Assembly (NCBI RefSeq): GCF_036867135.1
Contig: NZ_JBAJIJ010000001.1
Span: forward strand, 1,240,001 to 1,304,000
DNA from: Aeromicrobium sp. Sec7.5
GTDB taxonomy: Bacteria > Actinomycetota > Actinomycetes > Propionibacteriales > Nocardioidaceae
Length of the DNA: 64,000 nucleotides
Direction of reading: 5' to 3'
Below the pieces are notes generated by a model. It was not told where the DNA came from. It worked only from the letters and a program-made list of their open reading frames with translations, and did no database searches. Below are positions 43,814-52,478 of this stretch, piece after piece. Position numbers and translations under genes: made by a program. Each line of letters starts with the position of its first letter. Position 1 is the first letter of the stretch.

Positions 43814-44941
43814 ATGGACCTCCTGATCGGCCTCGGTGTCGGACTCGTGCTCGGCCTGGCTCTCGGCATGCTGCTCGTGCAGGCCCGGGCCGCGTCCGCC
43901 GCGGCCACCGCCGCTGCCCTGCGCGACCAGGTCGAGGTGCTGCGGGCGCAGCAGCAGGCCGGTGCCCGCGCCGACGGCGAGGAGAGCCTGGTGCTGCAGG
44001 CGCTGGCCCCGGTCAACGAGACCCTGCGCACGATGCAGAAGACCGTCAGCGACCTCGAGCAGCAGCGGCACGCCCAGCACGGCCAGCTCGCCGAGCAGCT
44101 GCGGCACACGCAGGCCACCGCCGAGCGGTCGAGGGAGGCTGCCGAGGCGCTCGCGTCCGCCATGAGCAACAACGCGGTACGCGGGGTGTGGGGCGAGACC
44201 CAGCTGCGCACGCTCGTCGAGTCCGCGGGCCTGCTGCACCGGGTCGACTTCGACACCCAGGCCACGATCACCGCCGAGAGCGGCCGGCGGCGTCCCGACA
44301 TGGTGCTGCGGCTGCCCGGCGGGAAGTCCATGGCAGTCGACGCCAAGGTGCCGCTCACGGCCTTCCTGGAGTCCGCCTCGGCCACCGGTGCCGAGCGCGA
44401 CCGTCTGCTGGCCGAGCACGCGCGTGCCGTGCGGGCCCACGTCGACGCACTCGCTGCGAAGCAGTACTGGACCGGCCTCGACACCAGCCCGGAGTTCACG
44501 ATCGCCTTCATCCCGAGCGAGCCGGTGCTCGCGGCGGCGCTCGAGCAGGATCCGTCGCTGCTCGACCACGCGTTCGCGCGGCGCATCGTGCTGGCGTCGC
44601 CCGTCAGCCTCTGGGCCGTCATCAAGACCGTCGCGCTCACGTGGCAGCAGCAGGCGCTCAGCGACGACGCCCGCCAGCTGCTCGTGCTGGGCAAGGAGCT
44701 GTACGGCCGTCTCGCGCTGCTGGGCGAGCGCGCCGACACCCTGCGACGCTCGCTCAGCCGCACCGTCGAGAGCTACAACGCCTTCGCCGGCACGCTCGAG
44801 AGTCGCGTGCTGGTCACCGCTCGCAAGCTCGACGCGCTCGACGAGAGCACCGTCATCGGCACGCCCGGCATGGTCGAGGTCGAGCCCAAGGCGCTCGCCC
44901 AGCCCGAGCTCGCGCCCGAGGTCGAGCCGCTGACGCGATGA
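43814..44941 (+). CDS. rmuC: DNA recombination protein RmuC
   Basis: 375 aa from the ATG at 43814. One N-terminal membrane segment (residues 2-22), a coiled coil (about 30-110), then the RmuC nuclease-like domain: GVWGETQLRTLVESAGLL, RRPDMVLRLPGGKSMAVDAKVPL, and FIPSEPVLAAALEQDPSLLDHAFARRIVLASPVSLWAVIKTVALTW. RmuC limits certain recombination events; the DxVDAKVPL core resembles restriction nucleases. Ends where repeat element A begins. Confidence 0.92.
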   Translation: MDLLIGLGVGLVLGLALGMLLVQARAASAAATAAALRDQVEVLRAQQQAGARADGEESLVLQALAPVNETLRTMQKTVSDLEQQRHAQHGQLAEQLRHTQATAERSREAAEALASAMSNNAVRGVWGETQLRTLVESAGLLHRVDFDTQATITAESGRRRPDMVLRLPGGKSMAVDAKVPLTAFLESASATGAERDRLLAEHARAVRAHVDALAAKQYWTGLDTSPEFTIAFIPSEPVLAAALEQDPSLLDHAFARRIVLASPVSLWAVIKTVALTWQQQALSDDARQLLVLGKELYGRLALLGERADTLRRSLSRTVESYNAFAGTLESRVLVTARKLDALDESTVIGTPGMVEVEPKALAQPELAPEVEPLTR

Positions 44942-44964
44942 CGGTGGTCTGTGGTCGGCCGGTG

Positions 44965-45193
44965 GCGGACAAGCGGCATGGACCGGAAGCGGCGGGACCG
45001 GCTGTCGTCCGTCTGGCCGTGCTGGACCGACGATGATGCATTGAGGCAGCGGTGACGACCGGTATGCATCATCCTCGGTCCCCGTGGGACGACGGATGAT
45101 GCATCGAGGTGGTCGGGGCTACCCGGATGCATCATCTCTGGTCAGACTGGCGCTCACCGCGGGCCCGCTCGGCTGTCCATGCCGCTTGTCCGC
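44965..45193. repeat. Structured intergenic repeat element, copy A (GATGATGCAT modules)
   Basis: Bounded by the perfect 19-bp inverted repeat GCGGACAAGCGGCATGGAC (44965-44983) and its complement (45175-45193). Inside are two modules GATGATGCAT-N22-ATGCATCATC, at 45032-45073 and 45095-45136, exactly 63 bp apart. The first extends to an 18-nt inverted repeat with one mismatch (45024-45041/45064-45081). It fills the gap between the convergent rmuC and metB genes. The second copy is at 56085-56325. Confidence 0.9.
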
Positions 45194-45220
45194 AGCGCTG
45201 ACGACGTCAGCGGAAGGACT

Positions 45221-46411
45221 TCAGGCGAGAGCCTGGTCCAGGTCGGCGAGCAGGTCGACGACGTCCTCGATGCCCACCGAGAGGCGCACGAGGTCGTCGG
45301 GCACCTCGAGCGCCGAGCCCGCGGTCGAGGCGTGGGTCATCGCGCCGGGGTGCTCGATCAGCGACTCGATGCCGCCCAGGCTCTCGGCCAGGGTGAACAC
45401 CTGGACCCGGTTGCAGAGGTCGAGGGCCGCCTCGCGGCCGCCCGTGAGACGGATCGAGATCATGCCGCCGAAGCGGCGCATCTGACGCTCCGCCACGGCG
45501 TGGCCGGGATGGTCCGACAGCCCCGGGTACAGCACCTGGGCCACCTTGGGGTGTCGCGACAGGGCGTCCACGACGGCCTCCGCGTTGGTGCAGTGCTGCT
45601 CCATCCGCACCGCGAGCGTCTTGATCCCGCGCAGGGTGAGGTAGGCGTCGAACGGACCCGGCACCGCGCCGGCACCGTTCTGCAGGAAGCCGAAACCGGC
45701 GTCGAGCTCCGGGTCGGAGGTCAGGAGCGCACCACCGACCACGTCGGAGTGCCCACCGAGGTACTTCGTCGTGGAGTGCAGGACGACGTCCGCGCCGAGG
45801 GCCAGGGGCTGCTGGAGGTACGGCGAGGCGAACGTGTTGTCGACCACGAACTTCGCTCCGGCGTTCTGGGCGATACCCGAGATCGCGGCGATGTCACCGA
45901 TCGACAGCAGCGGGTTGGTGGGCGTCTCGATCCAGATCACCTTGGTCGCCGGGGTCACGGCGGCTGCGACGGCGTCGAGGTCGCCCACGGCTGCAGGCGT
46001 GTAGGTGATGCCCCACTGCGAGAAGACCTTGTCGATGAGGCGGAACGTGCCGCCGTACGCGTCGTCGGGGATCACGAGGTGGTCACCGGGGCGCAGCAGG
46101 GTGCGCAGCGCCGTGTCGGTGGCCGCCATGCCGGAGGCGAACGCGCGACCGTGGGTGGCTCCCTCCAGCGACGCGAGGGCCCCCTCGAGCGCCGTGCGCG
46201 TGGGGTTGCCGGTGCGGGCGTACTCGTACCCGTCACGCATGCCCCCCACGCCGTCCTGCGCGAACGTGGAGCTGGCCACGATCGGCGGGTTGACGGCCCC
46301 GTGGCCGGGGTCCGGCGTGTAGCCGGCGTGGATCGCGCGGGTGGCGAAGCCCTCGGCCGCGATGCGCTCGGCGTGATCGGGGTTCTCGGCGCTGTCGGAC
46401 ACGTTCGTCAT
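45221..46411 (-). CDS. metB: Cystathionine gamma-synthase/lyase
   Basis: 396 aa PLP enzyme of the Cys/Met metabolism family. Blocks: YEYARTGNPTRTALEGALASLEG, SGMAATDTALRTLL, IWIETPTNPLLSIGDI, VDNTFASPYLQQPLALGAD and the PLP-lysine motif HSTTKYLGGHSDVVGG. The C-terminus has SLGGIESLIEHPGAMTHAS. Lyase and synthase cannot be told apart by sequence alone; pairing with cbs favours reverse transsulfuration (cystathionine to cysteine). The ATG overlaps the cbs stop (ATGA). Confidence 0.93.
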   Translation of the reverse strand: MTNVSDSAENPDHAERIAAEGFATRAIHAGYTPDPGHGAVNPPIVASSTFAQDGVGGMRDGYEYARTGNPTRTALEGALASLEGATHGRAFASGMAATDTALRTLLRPGDHLVIPDDAYGGTFRLIDKVFSQWGITYTPAAVGDLDAVAAAVTPATKVIWIETPTNPLLSIGDIAAISGIAQNAGAKFVVDNTFASPYLQQPLALGADVVLHSTTKYLGGHSDVVGGALLTSDPELDAGFGFLQNGAGAVPGPFDAYLTLRGIKTLAVRMEQHCTNAEAVVDALSRHPKVAQVLYPGLSDHPGHAVAERQMRRFGGMISIRLTGGREAALDLCNRVQVFTLAESLGGIESLIEHPGAMTHASTAGSALEVPDDLVRLSVGIEDVVDLLADLDQALA

Positions 46412-47787
46412 ACGTGCACTCCCAGGAGGTCGTGGCGGGTCAGGACACCCAGCGGCTTGCCGTCCTCGATGACCAGCACCGCGTCGTTCGCGGACAGCAG
46501 CTCCTGGGCATCGTCCAGGCTCTCACCCGAACCGAGCAGGGGGAGCGGCGCTTCCATGTGCTGGGACACGGGGTCGGTCAGGGACGCCCGGCTCTCGAAG
46601 ACGGCGCTCAGGAGCTCGCGCTCGCTGACGCTGCCCGCGACCTCACCGATCACGACCGGCGGCTCCGGACCGACGACGGGCATCTGGGAGACGCCGTACT
46701 CGTGGAGGATGCTGATCGCGTCGCGGACCGTCTCCTGCGGATGCGTGTGCACGAGTGCCGGCATCGCGCCGGACTTGCGGCGCAGCACGTCGCCCACGGT
46801 CGGGGCGGCCGTGTGACCGGGATCGAGACGCTGGCGCAGGAAGCCGTAGGAGCTCATCCAGTCGTCGTTGAAGATCTTCGACAGGTAGCCGCGTCCGCCG
46901 TCGGGGAGCAGCACCACGACGACCGCGTCGGGCCCCTCGCGCTCGGCGACCTGCTGGGCGGCGACGGCCGCCATGCCGCACGAGCCTCCGACGAGCAGGC
47001 CCTCCTCGCGGGCGAGCCGCCGCGTCATGTCGAAGGAGTCGGCATCGCTGACGGCGATGATCTCGTCGGGGATGTCGGGGTCGTAGGCGCTGGGCCAGAA
47101 GTCCTCGCCCACGCCCTCGACGAGGTAGGGACGACCCGTGCCGCCGGAGTAGACCGAGCCGACCGGGTCGACGCCCACGACCTTGACGCGGCCGCCGGAG
47201 ACCTCCTTGAGGTACTTGCCGGCGCCGCTGATCGTGCCGCCGGTGCCGATGCCGGCGACGAAGTGCGTGATCCGGCCGTCGGTGTCGGCCCAGATCTCCG
47301 GACCCGTGGTCTCGTAGTGCGACTGCGGTCCGGCGGGGTTGGAGTACTGGTCGGGCTTCCAGCCGCCCTCGGTCTCGCGCACGAGCCGGTCGGACACGTT
47401 GTAGTAGCTGTCGGGGTGCTCCGGGGGGACGGCCGTTGGGCAGACGACGACCTTCGCGCCGTAGGCCATCATCGTGTTCCGCTTGTCCTCGCTGACCTTG
47501 TCGGGACAGACGAAGATGCAGCTGTAGCCGCGCTGCTGGGCCACGATGGCCAGGCCCACGCCGGTGTTGCCGGAGGTGGGCTCGATGATCGTGCCGCCGG
47601 GCTTGAGGGCACCGGACTCCTCGGCGGCGTCGACCATGCGGACCGCGATGCGGTCCTTGGCGCTGCCCCCGGGGTTGAGGTACTCGACCTTCGCGGCCAG
47701 GAGGCCGGCCTCGGGGCCCACGACGCGGTTCAGCCGCACCAGCGGGGTGTTGCCGATGAGGTCGACGACGGTGTTGGCGATGCGCAT
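46408..47787 (-). CDS. cbs: Cystathionine beta-synthase
   Basis: 459 aa. The PLP domain (residues 1-310) has NTPLVRLN, the PLP Lys44 in GGSAKDRIA, and EPTSGNTGVGLAIVAQQRGY. The C-terminal pair of CBS domains (about 335-459) contains ALVHTHPQETVRDAISILHEYGVSQMPVV and LVIEDGKPLGVLTRHDLLG. It condenses homocysteine and serine. There is no haem-binding N-terminus. Forms an operon with metB for reverse transsulfuration. Confidence 0.94.
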   Translation of the reverse strand: MRIANTVVDLIGNTPLVRLNRVVGPEAGLLAAKVEYLNPGGSAKDRIAVRMVDAAEESGALKPGGTIIEPTSGNTGVGLAIVAQQRGYSCIFVCPDKVSEDKRNTMMAYGAKVVVCPTAVPPEHPDSYYNVSDRLVRETEGGWKPDQYSNPAGPQSHYETTGPEIWADTDGRITHFVAGIGTGGTISGAGKYLKEVSGGRVKVVGVDPVGSVYSGGTGRPYLVEGVGEDFWPSAYDPDIPDEIIAVSDADSFDMTRRLAREEGLLVGGSCGMAAVAAQQVAEREGPDAVVVVLLPDGGRGYLSKIFNDDWMSSYGFLRQRLDPGHTAAPTVGDVLRRKSGAMPALVHTHPQETVRDAISILHEYGVSQMPVVGPEPPVVIGEVAGSVSERELLSAVFESRASLTDPVSQHMEAPLPLLGSGESLDDAQELLSANDAVLVIEDGKPLGVLTRHDLLGVHV

Positions 47788-47811
47788 GTCTCCATCATGC
47801 CCCCGACGGCG

Positions 47812-49026
47812 CTACGCCTCCTCGGCGGTGGGTTGCCGCGCGAGCATGCCGGGCGCGACCAGCACGTAGACCACCAGGATCAGCGCCACCAGGGTCACGC
47901 TGACGACCAGGCCGACGATGCCGACCTGCAGGACGACGGCCGCCACGACGAGCGAGCTGACAGCGATCCAGACCGAGGTCACGATGCCGTGCGCGTGGCG
48001 GGCCAACGCGTCCCAGACCAGCAGGTTGACGATCGACAGCAGCGAGCCGGCCAGCACGAACATCCACAGCCGGTCGGCGATCTCGGCGTACCGGTCGCCG
48101 CCGACCGCCACCAGGGCGAGCCGGGGGAGCAGCGCGGTGGCGACGGTCGCGAGCAGGCCGAGGGTCGCGACGCCGATCACCGCGAGGTGCCGCGACCGCG
48201 ACGTCTGGTCGCGGGCGAGGAGCGGGAAGAACACGATCGTGACGAACTGGGGCAGGAAGACGGCGGCCTTGGACAGGATCAGGCCGGCGCTGTACAGCCC
48301 CGAGTCGTGGGGGCTGAGCAGGAACCGGGCCAGCAGGGCGTCGGCGTTGCTGAGTGCGTAGTACGCCAGCAGGGCGTGCGAGCCCAGCAGTGCCTCACGG
48401 ACGAACGGGCGTCGGCTGGTGCCGCGCGCGTCAGCGGCGCGACCCCGGAGCTGGGGCAGTCCGACGAGCACCGGCGCCCACGACCCGATGGCCAGGCCCA
48501 GCAGGCAGGCGGTCACCGAGGGGTCGATGGCCATCGCGACGCCGCCGCAGAGGAGGCGGCCGAAGCCGTTGGCCAGGTAGATCGCCGCCAGCGCCCGCCA
48601 GCGCTCGGCGCCCTGGGCGACCCCGGCCATCGCCCCCATCATCGTCAGGGGCACGAGGGTCGCCCCGGTGAGCAGGGCCGGCCAGATCGAACCCAGGTCG
48701 AGCGGACCGACGAGTGCCACGGTCACCACGGCGGCCAGCAGGCCCGTGCCGAGGGAGATGGCGATCGCGACGCGCGCGACCGTGCCGATCGTGGTCTCGC
48801 GATCCTCTGGCGCGACGGCGATGCGACGTGCCGTGACCGCCTGCAGCGTGAGAGCCGCGACCGTGCCGATCTGGATGATGCCGAGCAACGCCGTGACCGC
48901 ACCGAGGTCGCGCGGCAGCAGGAGACGGGCCGCGACGATGGTCATGCCGTAGGCCGCCGCGTTGGCACCGATCATGCCGGCGGCGACGACGGTGCTCCCC
49001 GACAACAGTCTCCCGGCACGCGTCAC
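47812..49026 (-). CDS. MATE/MVF-type polysaccharide flippase
   Basis: 404 aa, GTG start, about 12 hydrophobic segments. N-terminal GSTVVAAGMIGANAAAYGMTIVAARLLLPRDLGAVTALLGI is typical of Wzx-like polysaccharide or lipid-linked glycan flippases (PF01943/PF13440 type). It opens the surface-glycan region. A TATCGT -10 lies 6 nt before the GTG, back-to-back with the divergent promoter of the next gene within 38 bp. Probably flips undecaprenyl-linked glycan; the substrate is not known. Confidence 0.82.
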   Translation of the reverse strand: MTRAGRLLSGSTVVAAGMIGANAAAYGMTIVAARLLLPRDLGAVTALLGIIQIGTVAALTLQAVTARRIAVAPEDRETTIGTVARVAIAISLGTGLLAAVVTVALVGPLDLGSIWPALLTGATLVPLTMMGAMAGVAQGAERWRALAAIYLANGFGRLLCGGVAMAIDPSVTACLLGLAIGSWAPVLVGLPQLRGRAADARGTSRRPFVREALLGSHALLAYYALSNADALLARFLLSPHDSGLYSAGLILSKAAVFLPQFVTIVFFPLLARDQTSRSRHLAVIGVATLGLLATVATALLPRLALVAVGGDRYAEIADRLWMFVLAGSLLSIVNLLVWDALARHAHGIVTSVWIAVSSLVVAAVVLQVGIVGLVVSVTLVALILVVYVLVAPGMLARQPTAEEA

Positions 49027-49032
49027 GCGCCC

Positions 49033-49057
49033 ACGATAGGTGACCGCGGTCTAGGGT
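49033..49057. promoter_or_regulatory. Back-to-back leaderless promoters (38-bp divergent gap)
   Basis: On the minus strand TATCGT (49033-49038) is 6 nt before the flippase GTG; on the plus strand TAGGGT (49052-49057) is 7 nt before the GTG at 49065. The two -10 elements are only 13 bp apart, so each polymerase footprint covers the other start. Confidence 0.55.
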
Positions 49058-49064
49058 GAGCGCC

Positions 49065-50786
49065 GTGATGCAGCGCTGGCGCGACCTCATCGTGGTGCAG
49101 TGGTCATTGGTGTTGGCCCTGGCCGTGGCGCTGCCATGGCGTGGCGGCGGTTTCCTGCTGTCGTACGACATGGTCTGGATCCCGACGTGGACCCTGGACC
49201 GGCAGGACATCTGGGGTGTCGGCACGGCGGTGCCGCGTGCTGTGCCGTCCGATGGCGTCATCGCGGTCCTGTCGCAGGTCGTCGATCCGGTGGCGATCCA
49301 GCGGGTCCTGCTGATCGGCGCGATCGCGTTGGGGGGCGTGGGAGCGGCGCGTCTGGTCGACCACCTCGGTCTGGGGGCACGCCTGGTGGCCGCCACGTAC
49401 GCCCTCTGGAACCCCTTCGTGGCCGAACGCCTCGTGCTCGGGCAGTGGCCCGTGATCGTCGCGCTCGCCTGCCTGCCGTGGATCGTCGTCGCGGTGCGCG
49501 ACCCGCGCCATGTCCGCGGTGTCGTGCTGACGCTCGCCCTCGCCGGCACCGCGCTGTCGGTCGCGACGGGGCTGATGGGCCTGGTGGTGGCCCTGGTGGC
49601 GGGTTGGCGCTCAGGCGTGCTGCGGATCGTGGTCCTCGGACTCGCGGTGAACGCTCCGTGGATCGTCGCGACCTTCGCGCGGCTCACGCCGGTCGACAGT
49701 GATCCGGGCGGAGTCCGGGCGTTCGCCGCCCAGTCGGAGGGCTCGCTGGGGCACGTCGGCACCCTGGCCTCCCTGGGCGGGGTCTGGAACACGGAGGTCG
49801 TCCCGACGTCGCGCACGACGGTCGTCGCCGCCGTGCTCGTGGTGCTCCTCCTGCTGGTGGTGGCGACCGGGATCGTCCAGTGGGCCCGCGGCGACCGCCG
49901 TCTCCTCGCGCCGCTCGCGACCCTCGCCGTCATCGGTCACGCCCTCGCCGCGTGGGGCTGGGTCGCTCCGGGCACGCTCGAGGACCTGGTGGACTGGCAG
50001 GGCTCCGCAGGGATCCTGCGCGACGGCACCCGCTACCTCGCGCTCGCCGTCCCGTTCCACGCCGTGGCGCTCGCCCACGGCGCCGACTTCCTCGGTGGCC
50101 GGGTCGCCGCGCTCGTCTCCGATCGCCGCTGGGCCGTCGTCGGGGTCGCGGCAGTGCTGGCCCTCCCGGTGGCCGCGTTGCCGGACCTCGCGAACGGGGT
50201 GGACGGGCGCCTGACCCCGGTGGAGTACCCCGACGACTGGGCGGCCACGGCGTCCGTCATCGCCGACAGCGAGGTGAAGGGCGACCTGCTGTCGCTCCCG
50301 TTCCAGCCCTATCGTGCGCCGTCGTGGAACGAGGACCGCACGGTGATCGACCCTGCCGCGCGCTTCTTCGATCGCGACACGGTCGTGAACGACGCGCTCA
50401 CGGTGTCCGGCACCACGCTCGCGGGCGACGACACCCGGGCCCGCGACGTCGCGGCCGTGCTGGCCGACCCTGCCGCGACGCCGTCCGCCCTCGCCACGCT
50501 GGGGATCGGCCTGGTGGTCGTCGACCTCGAGGCGCAGGGCGACGCCCCGCTTCCGGCGGCCCTCACCGGGACGCGCGACCTCGGGCCTGCCGGCGCGGAC
50601 CTGCGGGTGCTGGCGATCGACGGTGCACGGTCGGTCAACCCGTCGGACGAGGCCGAGCTCGCGGTCACGGCCGCCTGGGCCCTCGCCGCCCTGACCGTCG
50701 GCATCGCCCTCCTGCTGGTGGTGACTCGGGGGATCGGCCGGCTCCGACGGCTTCCCGCCACGATGCGGCGAGCGTCGGGACCATGA
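49065..50786 (+). CDS. Polytopic membrane protein of the surface-glycan region
   Basis: 573 aa from the GTG at 49065 (an ATG follows at once). About 10-11 hydrophobic segments up to residue 380, then a mixed domain (about 385-530), and a last helix near 540-560. The N-terminal FLLSYDMVWIPTWTLDRQDIWGVG and YALWNPFVAERLVLGQW resemble GT-C type membrane glycosyltransferases and AftD-like proteins, but I cannot assign a subfamily. The TAGGGT leaderless promoter supports the start. Confidence 0.7.
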   Translation: MMQRWRDLIVVQWSLVLALAVALPWRGGGFLLSYDMVWIPTWTLDRQDIWGVGTAVPRAVPSDGVIAVLSQVVDPVAIQRVLLIGAIALGGVGAARLVDHLGLGARLVAATYALWNPFVAERLVLGQWPVIVALACLPWIVVAVRDPRHVRGVVLTLALAGTALSVATGLMGLVVALVAGWRSGVLRIVVLGLAVNAPWIVATFARLTPVDSDPGGVRAFAAQSEGSLGHVGTLASLGGVWNTEVVPTSRTTVVAAVLVVLLLLVVATGIVQWARGDRRLLAPLATLAVIGHALAAWGWVAPGTLEDLVDWQGSAGILRDGTRYLALAVPFHAVALAHGADFLGGRVAALVSDRRWAVVGVAAVLALPVAALPDLANGVDGRLTPVEYPDDWAATASVIADSEVKGDLLSLPFQPYRAPSWNEDRTVIDPAARFFDRDTVVNDALTVSGTTLAGDDTRARDVAAVLADPAATPSALATLGIGLVVVDLEAQGDAPLPAALTGTRDLGPAGADLRVLAIDGARSVNPSDEAELAVTAAWALAALTVGIALLLVVTRGIGRLRRLPATMRRASGP

Positions 50787-50831
50787 CCTCTCGACTGGTA
50801 TCGTGAGCCAGGTCATAGAGAGGGAGAAAAC

Positions 50832-50999
50832 GTGACACTTCAGAAGCGTTCAGTCGCCATCGTCGCCTTTGCCATCGGTCTGCTCTTCGCAGGTGCGACG
50901 GCCTACGGCGTTGGTCAGTCCGTGCAGACCGCGAACCCGCCGGGTTCGGGACCGAACTCGGTCGACACGGTCGAGACCGTCAACTACGGGTCGAACTGA
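50832..50999 (+). CDS. Small membrane-anchored or secreted peptide (55 aa)
   Basis: 55 aa with GAGAGGGAG before the GTG and a TATCGT -10 about 30 nt upstream (50799-50804). MTLQKRSVAIVAFAIGLLFAGATAYGVG is a signal peptide or single anchor, followed by a short polar, Pro/Ser/Asn-rich tail (NPPGSGPNSVDTVETVNYGSN). No cysteine. It is short enough to be missed by length cut-offs. Located between surface-glycan genes and followed by a terminator; function unknown. Confidence 0.7.
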   Translation: MTLQKRSVAIVAFAIGLLFAGATAYGVGQSVQTANPPGSGPNSVDTVETVNYGSN

Positions 51000-51005
51000 C
51001 CCCGG

Positions 51006-51033
51006 CCGGGTCTGCTTGAGGGAGCAGGCCCGG
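51006..51033. terminator. Terminator between the small peptide gene and DUF6716
   Basis: An 11-bp stem (CCGGGTCTGCT with one G-U pair) and a 6-nt loop TGAGGG, between convergent genes. Confidence 0.7.
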
Positions 51034-51035
51034 CG

Positions 51036-52478
51036 TCACCCGGCTCGATCTTCGATCGGCCCGAGCTCGGCGTGCCCGGAATCGGCAGGCCCAGCATCGC
51101 CCATCGGGGCGGTCCGGGTCGGTCTGAAGCGTCGGGACACGACCCAGGGGCTGCGCGAGACGCGCAGTGCCACGGTCACGACGGCACGTTCGACGACCCT
51201 GGACACGGGACCGGCGTCGCCCGCGAACGCCTGGTGCCGGTAGAAGAACATCGTGACCCGCTTGCGCAGGCCGTCCGGCGCCGTCGGGTACGGCGGCAAC
51301 CCCTCGCGCTCCCGGGCCTCGAGCAGGTCGTCCAGATCCGCCAGCCACGTGTCGTCGGCAGGGGTGTGGAAGTAGTTGTCGGTCCGCCACGCGGCGGCCG
51401 GGTGGTGGAACCGGGCCGCGACCAGCTCGGCGGAGTCGTGCAGGAGGCCGCTGCCCTCGAAGACGAGGTTGATCTGACGCGCCTCGACACCGAAGTCGGT
51501 CAGGGCGATCACGGGCACGCCCGAGGCCACGGCCTCGAGCAGCGCCGTCGAGCTGACGGTCACGAGCCCCACGGCGCGGTCCAGGTGCGCCGCCATGGGA
51601 CCGGACTCGACCGTGAGGTTCGGCGGGACGTCGACCTCGTGCAGCAGCTCCGGGTACGGGTGCTGGTCGGCGTGCGTCTGGGGCTCGTCGCTGAGTCCGC
51701 GGACCTTGATGACGACCTCCAGGTCGGGATTGGCGCGGGCCGTGCGCACGAGCACCTCGACCATGCGCATCCGCTCCTGGCGTGACTCCGGCACCAGCGC
51801 CTGCGCGGCGAAGACGATCCGGTTGCGCTGGCTCGGCTCCGGCCGGGGTGCCGGGCCCTGGGCGGCAGCGGGGACAGGCCGGGGTGCCGGGCCCTGGGCG
51901 GCAGCGGGGACAGGCCGGGGTGCCGGGCCCTGGGCGGCAGCGGGGACAGCCAGGAACGGCAGGCGGGCCAGGGCGTAGCGGTGGGGGATCGCGAGCGAGC
52001 GGCTGGCCTCGGTGAACGCCCGGATCTCCCGGTGGCTGTGCAGCACGAAGAGGTCCACCGAACGACGAAAGCCCAGTCCGTAGGGCAGCACGGGCAGGGC
52101 GATGCCGGGTAGTCCGCTGACCAGGACCGGACGGTCGGGCCGGTTCGCCACGGCGAGCTCGATCACGGTCTGCACGGCGAGCCCGCGCGCCGCGGTCACG
52201 AGCACGTCGGGACGCCACTGGTCGAGGATCGACCGCACGTCAGCAAGGCCCACGCGCTCGACCGATCGAGCGTCGACGACGGTGCCGGCGACCGCCTCCT
52301 GCACCTGACGCGGTGACGGCTCGGCCGATCCCTTCGCCACGACGAGGCGGACGTGCCACGAGGGCGGCACCCGGCCTGCGAGTGCCGCCCCCCACTTGAC
52401 GTAGGAGTCCGAGTCCGTGAGCACCAGGACCCGCCGCGCCGGGGCGTCGGGCCCCGGGCGACGAGGTCCTGGTGCCAT
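51036..52478 (-). CDS. DUF6716 putative glycosyltransferase with internal repeat insertion
   Basis: 480 aa from the ATG at 52478, overlapping the spsE stop (ATGA). DUF6716 proteins have a GT-B-like fold and occur beside nonulosonic-acid genes. Blocks shared with the second DUF6716 gene at 54801: VLVLTDSDSYVKWGAALAGRV, LVSGLPGI, and VTVSSTALLEAVASGVPVIALTDFGV. Between the two halves (about residues 172-210) there are three copies of PVPAAAQGPAPR, encoded by a 36-bp tandem array whose 22-nt core equals that in trpA. The role is presumably transfer of a nonulosonic acid or assembly of its glycan (inference). Confidence 0.8.
   Translation of the reverse strand: MAPGPRRPGPDAPARRVLVLTDSDSYVKWGAALAGRVPPSWHVRLVVAKGSAEPSPRQVQEAVAGTVVDARSVERVGLADVRSILDQWRPDVLVTAARGLAVQTVIELAVANRPDRPVLVSGLPGIALPVLPYGLGFRRSVDLFVLHSHREIRAFTEASRSLAIPHRYALARLPFLAVPAAAQGPAPRPVPAAAQGPAPRPVPAAAQGPAPRPEPSQRNRIVFAAQALVPESRQERMRMVEVLVRTARANPDLEVVIKVRGLSDEPQTHADQHPYPELLHEVDVPPNLTVESGPMAAHLDRAVGLVTVSSTALLEAVASGVPVIALTDFGVEARQINLVFEGSGLLHDSAELVAARFHHPAAAWRTDNYFHTPADDTWLADLDDLLEAREREGLPPYPTAPDGLRKRVTMFFYRHQAFAGDAGPVSRVVERAVVTVALRVSRSPWVVSRRFRPTRTAPMGDAGPADSGHAELGPIEDRAG
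51845..51938 (-). repeat. In-frame GC-rich repeat, three copies (DUF6716 gene)
   Basis: The complement of the trpA 22-nt core appears at 51845-51866, 51881-51902 and 51917-51938, a strict 36-bp period (12 codons). On the coding strand it is read as AAQGPAP, a different frame from the SRPGPGTP of trpA. Confidence 0.9.

Noticed and set aside
44965..45193. An IS element or MITE with a known transposase end
   Set aside because: No transposase frame and no obvious target-site duplication at either copy; mobility remains possible but is not shown, so it is listed as a repeat only.
51845..51938. A small CRISPR-like array, because of the regular 36-bp period
   Set aside because: Whole units including the spacers are nearly identical, the array is in frame inside a gene and there are no cas genes.
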